This document shows positions 41,320-44,225 of a DNA stretch of 44,225 nucleotides, piece after piece. This DNA comes from Rhizoclosmatium globosum. Its lineage: Eukaryota > Chytridiomycota > Chytridiomycetes > Chytridiales > Chytriomycetaceae. The DNA lies in assembly GCA_002104985.1 (NCBI GenBank), contig MCGO01000270.1, positions 1 to 44,225 of the forward strand, written 5' to 3'. Below the pieces are notes generated by a model. The model did no database searches and had not been told where the DNA came from. It was given only the letters and a program-made list of their open reading frames with translations. Numbering within the stretch: the first letter of the stretch is position 1; each line of letters opens with the position of its first letter. The position numbers and the translations under genes are program-made.

Positions 41320-41748
41320 TTAAGCGACTTGACCCTTGCGGTGGTTGACCCCTTGGATCACAATGGCAGCTTTTGTAATCAGCCTTTCCTTGTAGACTTT
41401 TTGACAGCCATCGCTATAAATCCCAGAAATATATTGCAGAAGGTTATTTATACTGCACATCGGGCTGCCAAACAAACTTACCAAACATTGCTCTTTGTTT
41501 GAAACGCATCCTCTCTCCATCCGACGATCAACTTCCAGGGCTGATATAACCTTCATACGCGTCACTACTCGAATGATTAAAGAGGGAGCTGGGATTGAGA
41601 GGGTGCTTGATTGAATTCGGGCAGATGGGATGTTCCTGATTTTCGACATTGACATTGTTTTTTGACCAACGCCTGAAGCCAAACCGAAACGAATGCAATA
41701 TAGATTCAATTTTGAGCTTCTTGCGTATAAGAGCGGCAAATTCCTCAT
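41320..41748 (-). CDS. Unrecognised ORF with possible intron
   Basis: A minus-strand ATG frame of 142 codons starts MRNLPLLYARSSKLNLYCIR. A GTAAGT at about codon 88, followed by a ...TTTATAG some 67 bases on, could be an intron. Splicing it would shift the C terminus to another open frame. Hydrophobicity is unremarkable and no motif is recognised. Confidence 0.3.
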   Translation of the reverse strand: MRNLPLLYARSSKLNLYCIRFGLASGVGQKTMSMSKIRNIPSARIQSSTLSIPAPSLIIRVVTRMKVISALEVDRRMERGCVSNKEQCLVSLFGSPMCSINNLLQYISGIYSDGCQKVYKERLITKAAIVIQGVNHRKGQVA

Positions 41749-42918
41749 TGTTTCTTGCAGTATCGTGTCTGTGTTGAATATTTACCTGAAACGATCACTG
41801 ATACCTTACCCCTTTAACCCGATGTATTCCATTTATCATCATATTCAGCTCCAAACGTCTCAGTAGATCATATAGGCTTTAAAGCAAAGCACGCTTGTGG
41901 GTCGTTCTATGAAGGGGGAATTTGATGTCAACGAAGCAGATAGGAGGAGAGAGGAAAAAATTAAAAGAGGATAGGAAGAAAAGTTTAAAAAACTCGCAAT
42001 CATTATTTCGCCAAATATTCCGAATATGCTTGATTTGTGCTGATGATGTTGGAGGATTTGATTGCTTTCGTCATCTCCCATTTCAAATTTTCATCCAGTC
42101 CATTCATCATCGTTTCTGCATCCCGCCTCCCTCCATGTACATACGCAAAGGTCTGACGGATTGATGTACAGTTTCGAAGGAGATGCGGCTCGTTTCTTTC
42201 GCACATTCGACAGGTTGGTGGCCATTCTTGAAACTATTTTGACAGACTGAGTGTTGAAGTAGCTCCAAGCATGAATGCAGTTGCTCTCAAGCTGCATTTC
42301 CATTGATTTCATTCACGACCAAAGTATAGAGCTTTGGATGGCGGTTTTAACTCGTCGAAAGAGTACCTGGCAGTCCTCAACTTGAAAGGATGAGCGGCGT
42401 ACTCGAGTCCACGTTGTCCAGCACTTAGATGCAACCAAAATTAATACTGCTGCAAGAGCTCATCTATTGACTGACATCAACCCAACTGGAGATCCGTCCG
42501 TCGACTCTCTGCTGATGAAACCTTCACTTCACCACAAAAAAGCGGTTATTACGTCTTGAACAAAAAAGAACTTACGGAGCTTGATGGAATATACTTGTCA
42601 AGGTAGAGCGAACTGACTCGATCTTCTCCAAATCGACTACAAGAAAGCGGTTATTTGTACTTTATCCACGATTGAACTCACCTTGCTTCCGAATCTTCTA
42701 AACTTGGAGCCGGGAACTACTCATTCACGACCTCAAATCCAACGCTGCAGAGAAATCACAGAAGCTCCCGTATCTGAACCAACTGGAGAACATTCTCGTC
42801 GTCTACTCAATTGCACACTCAATGGAAAATACTTGTATGAGGATGCAAATGCGCTCGGATAAAACCGTCACAACAGGAGTTATTGACTTCTTGATTCAAG
42901 TTTCCTGGGAGATATGGT
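41749..42918. other. No firm gene
   Basis: Short frames occur on both strands. Phrases such as ELDGIYL near 42580 and NGKYLYED near 42820 (+) look like pieces of a decayed coding sequence but do not connect. Nothing further can be supported. Confidence 0.3.
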
Positions 42919-43362
42919 ATGAATGGCTCAACAGTGACAAGCCGACTCATTGTTCGTTCACAGTTTGAATCACATAAGATACGAAATAAGTCAGATTTGA
43001 TGGCGTCGGACGTTGAAGTTCTGAAGACGAGAGAAGGCGGCATGCGATTAATCAATTCAGCCATGAATCTGTTGGAGTCGCGTTTTTTGGTCCGAATTTT
43101 CAAGTTGATGATGGGACGAACTCCGCGTTCGTCAGACTTTGGTATGGGCTTTCATGATTTGAATGACATCTAAAACCATCATATTTCATTAGATTGTGGA
43201 ATACAAGGATGCTATTACCTTCATTTCTGTCTATACCCAACCACCGGAGAGCGGCACGCTTTGACAGTCAAGTGTCATGGTCATCGTCGTCCAGTCAATC
43301 AACGACAGAATACGCCATCTTATGCAGGGTCCGACACCAGGATGCGAGCTTTCCCAGACTGA
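42919..43362 (+). CDS. Two-exon candidate, unknown function
   Basis: Exon 1 is 42919-43141 (MNGSTVTSRLIVRSQFESHK...). A 51-base GT-AG intron at 43142-43192 has CTAAAACC near its end, and exon 2 is 43193-43362, for 393 nt or 130 aa. The first exon contains MRLINSAMNLLESRFLVRIF, helical in character. A strong frame follows immediately in another phase (QLVFVLTEVGWRHFSAMLRG and on to 43640), so the true gene may be longer with a frame change or an unrecognised intron near 43360. No family is recognised. Confidence 0.35.
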
Positions 43363-43640
43363 TTCGCGATATTCCGAATGCCGACATCTGCAGCTTGTGT
43401 TTGTTCTTACTGAAGTTGGCTGGAGACACTTTTCTGCAATGTTGCGTGGTGGAACGGTGAATTACAAGGAGCAAATGGTGCAGTGTTTGGGCAGCAGCGT
43501 CAACGAATCTGTTTTCGAGTACGTAGTAGTTGTTCCAGCTGCCGTTGATGGATGGATTCGAGTCAAGTTGAGTGAGTGGCGGAGAGAAGGGTCGTTGATT
43601 CTCCTTCAATGTGTGGTCTTTGAGGCTTCTTTCAGTCGAT

Positions 43641-44225
43641 GAATTTATGCGATGGTATTAGTGACGTGATGGATGCGATGCTGTTGCTGTTGAGTGTGAG
43701 TGAATGCAGTTTGGCATCACCCACCCACGCGTGTGTTATCACAGAGCCACAGCTTTCCGCGACTGTTTCTGTTTGAAGTTGGATGTTGGATGGCGAAACG
43801 CGAATACACTATTGGTTACTGCTTGAGTGGATGGTGATGTTGTTAGCGTACGTGGTGGTGGTGGTGGTACGTCCGAGTTTTTCCTTCTTTCCTTCACTGA
43901 ATTTACGATATCATGTGTATTGTACTTAATAAATTACACCACCATCGCTAAGTAATGGAGAGAGTAATCACACCGTAGTTTGCTTGTGCGGTGCAAACCT
44001 CGGATTTTGGAACCTTGAGTTACATTCCAAACAGTCAACATCGACAAGCCTCTCGTGAATGACGGTAGCAAATACGAAATATGCTGAGAATACGTGCACA
44101 AAAGTATTCTAAATAGAAGATTCACTTGTTGGTAAAACGAATGAATGTTACTCTTATTTATTTGTGTTTCCGCCCAGCCAACCGCCTCTCTTCCTCTGAA
44201 TGCATCGCTGCCACCTGCCCTCACT
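43641..44225. other. Right edge, no gene seen
   Basis: G/T-rich on +, with a short GGTGGT run near 43850. A minus-strand frame reaches the window edge but starts outside it and cannot be assessed. Confidence 0.35.

Noticed and set aside
1..44225. DNA transposon or retroelement as driver of the repeats
   Set aside because: No transposase, reverse transcriptase, integrase, terminal inverted repeats or LTRs were recognised. The repeats look like tandem and segmental duplication.

Overview
This is eukaryotic DNA. The supportable genes are split by short GT-AG introns of 41-59 bases. Several introns have a CTAAC, CTGAC or CTAAAC branch-like motif a few bases before the 3' AG, and AATAAA lies downstream of stop codons. 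Introns of this kind, roughly 43% GC by eye, and the RRM, Pol delta and prolyl-hydroxylase-type proteins suggest a compact unicellular genome, perhaps an early-diverging fungus. The taxon is an inference and was not tested.

The dominant structure is a large tandem segmental duplication. Copy A spans about 688-14270 and copy B about 15278-33950. A third partial copy starts near 35460, and the window opens inside a further family fragment. Both copies carry the same order: a TATA-bearing block of unknown content; fragments of a multicopy low-complexity/coiled-coil family; an RRM protein gene (+); a 126-bp minisatellite; a DNA polymerase delta C-terminal pseudogene (-); another family member (+); a membrane-protein gene or fragment (-); a GC-rich hairpin block; an acidic-protein gene (+); and a coiled-coil gene (-).

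The copies have diverged in informative ways. The minisatellite has 6 units in A and 3 in B. The coiled coil is about 255 aa in A and about 495 aa in B. The acidic protein is open in A but has CAG changed to TAG in B. The two Pol delta relics carry different frameshifts. The membrane gene is cut in A. One segment of about 130 bp is inverted between the copies.

Another signal is a roughly 131-bp tandem repeat in which each unit contains an intron-like 49-50 base sequence plus an 82-base 'exon'. It forms arrays at about 27020-27960 (7 units) and 35700-36300 (5 units), with scattered single copies.

The right-hand part (33950-44225) is mostly single copy. It has a 5'-truncated EGLN-like prolyl hydroxylase relic (-), then family fragments, and then a well supported seven-exon gene with a TFIIS N-terminal (LW) domain at 38553-40047. 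Past 40050 only weak, unrecognised coding candidates are visible. No tRNA, rRNA, CRISPR array or bacterial operon was seen.
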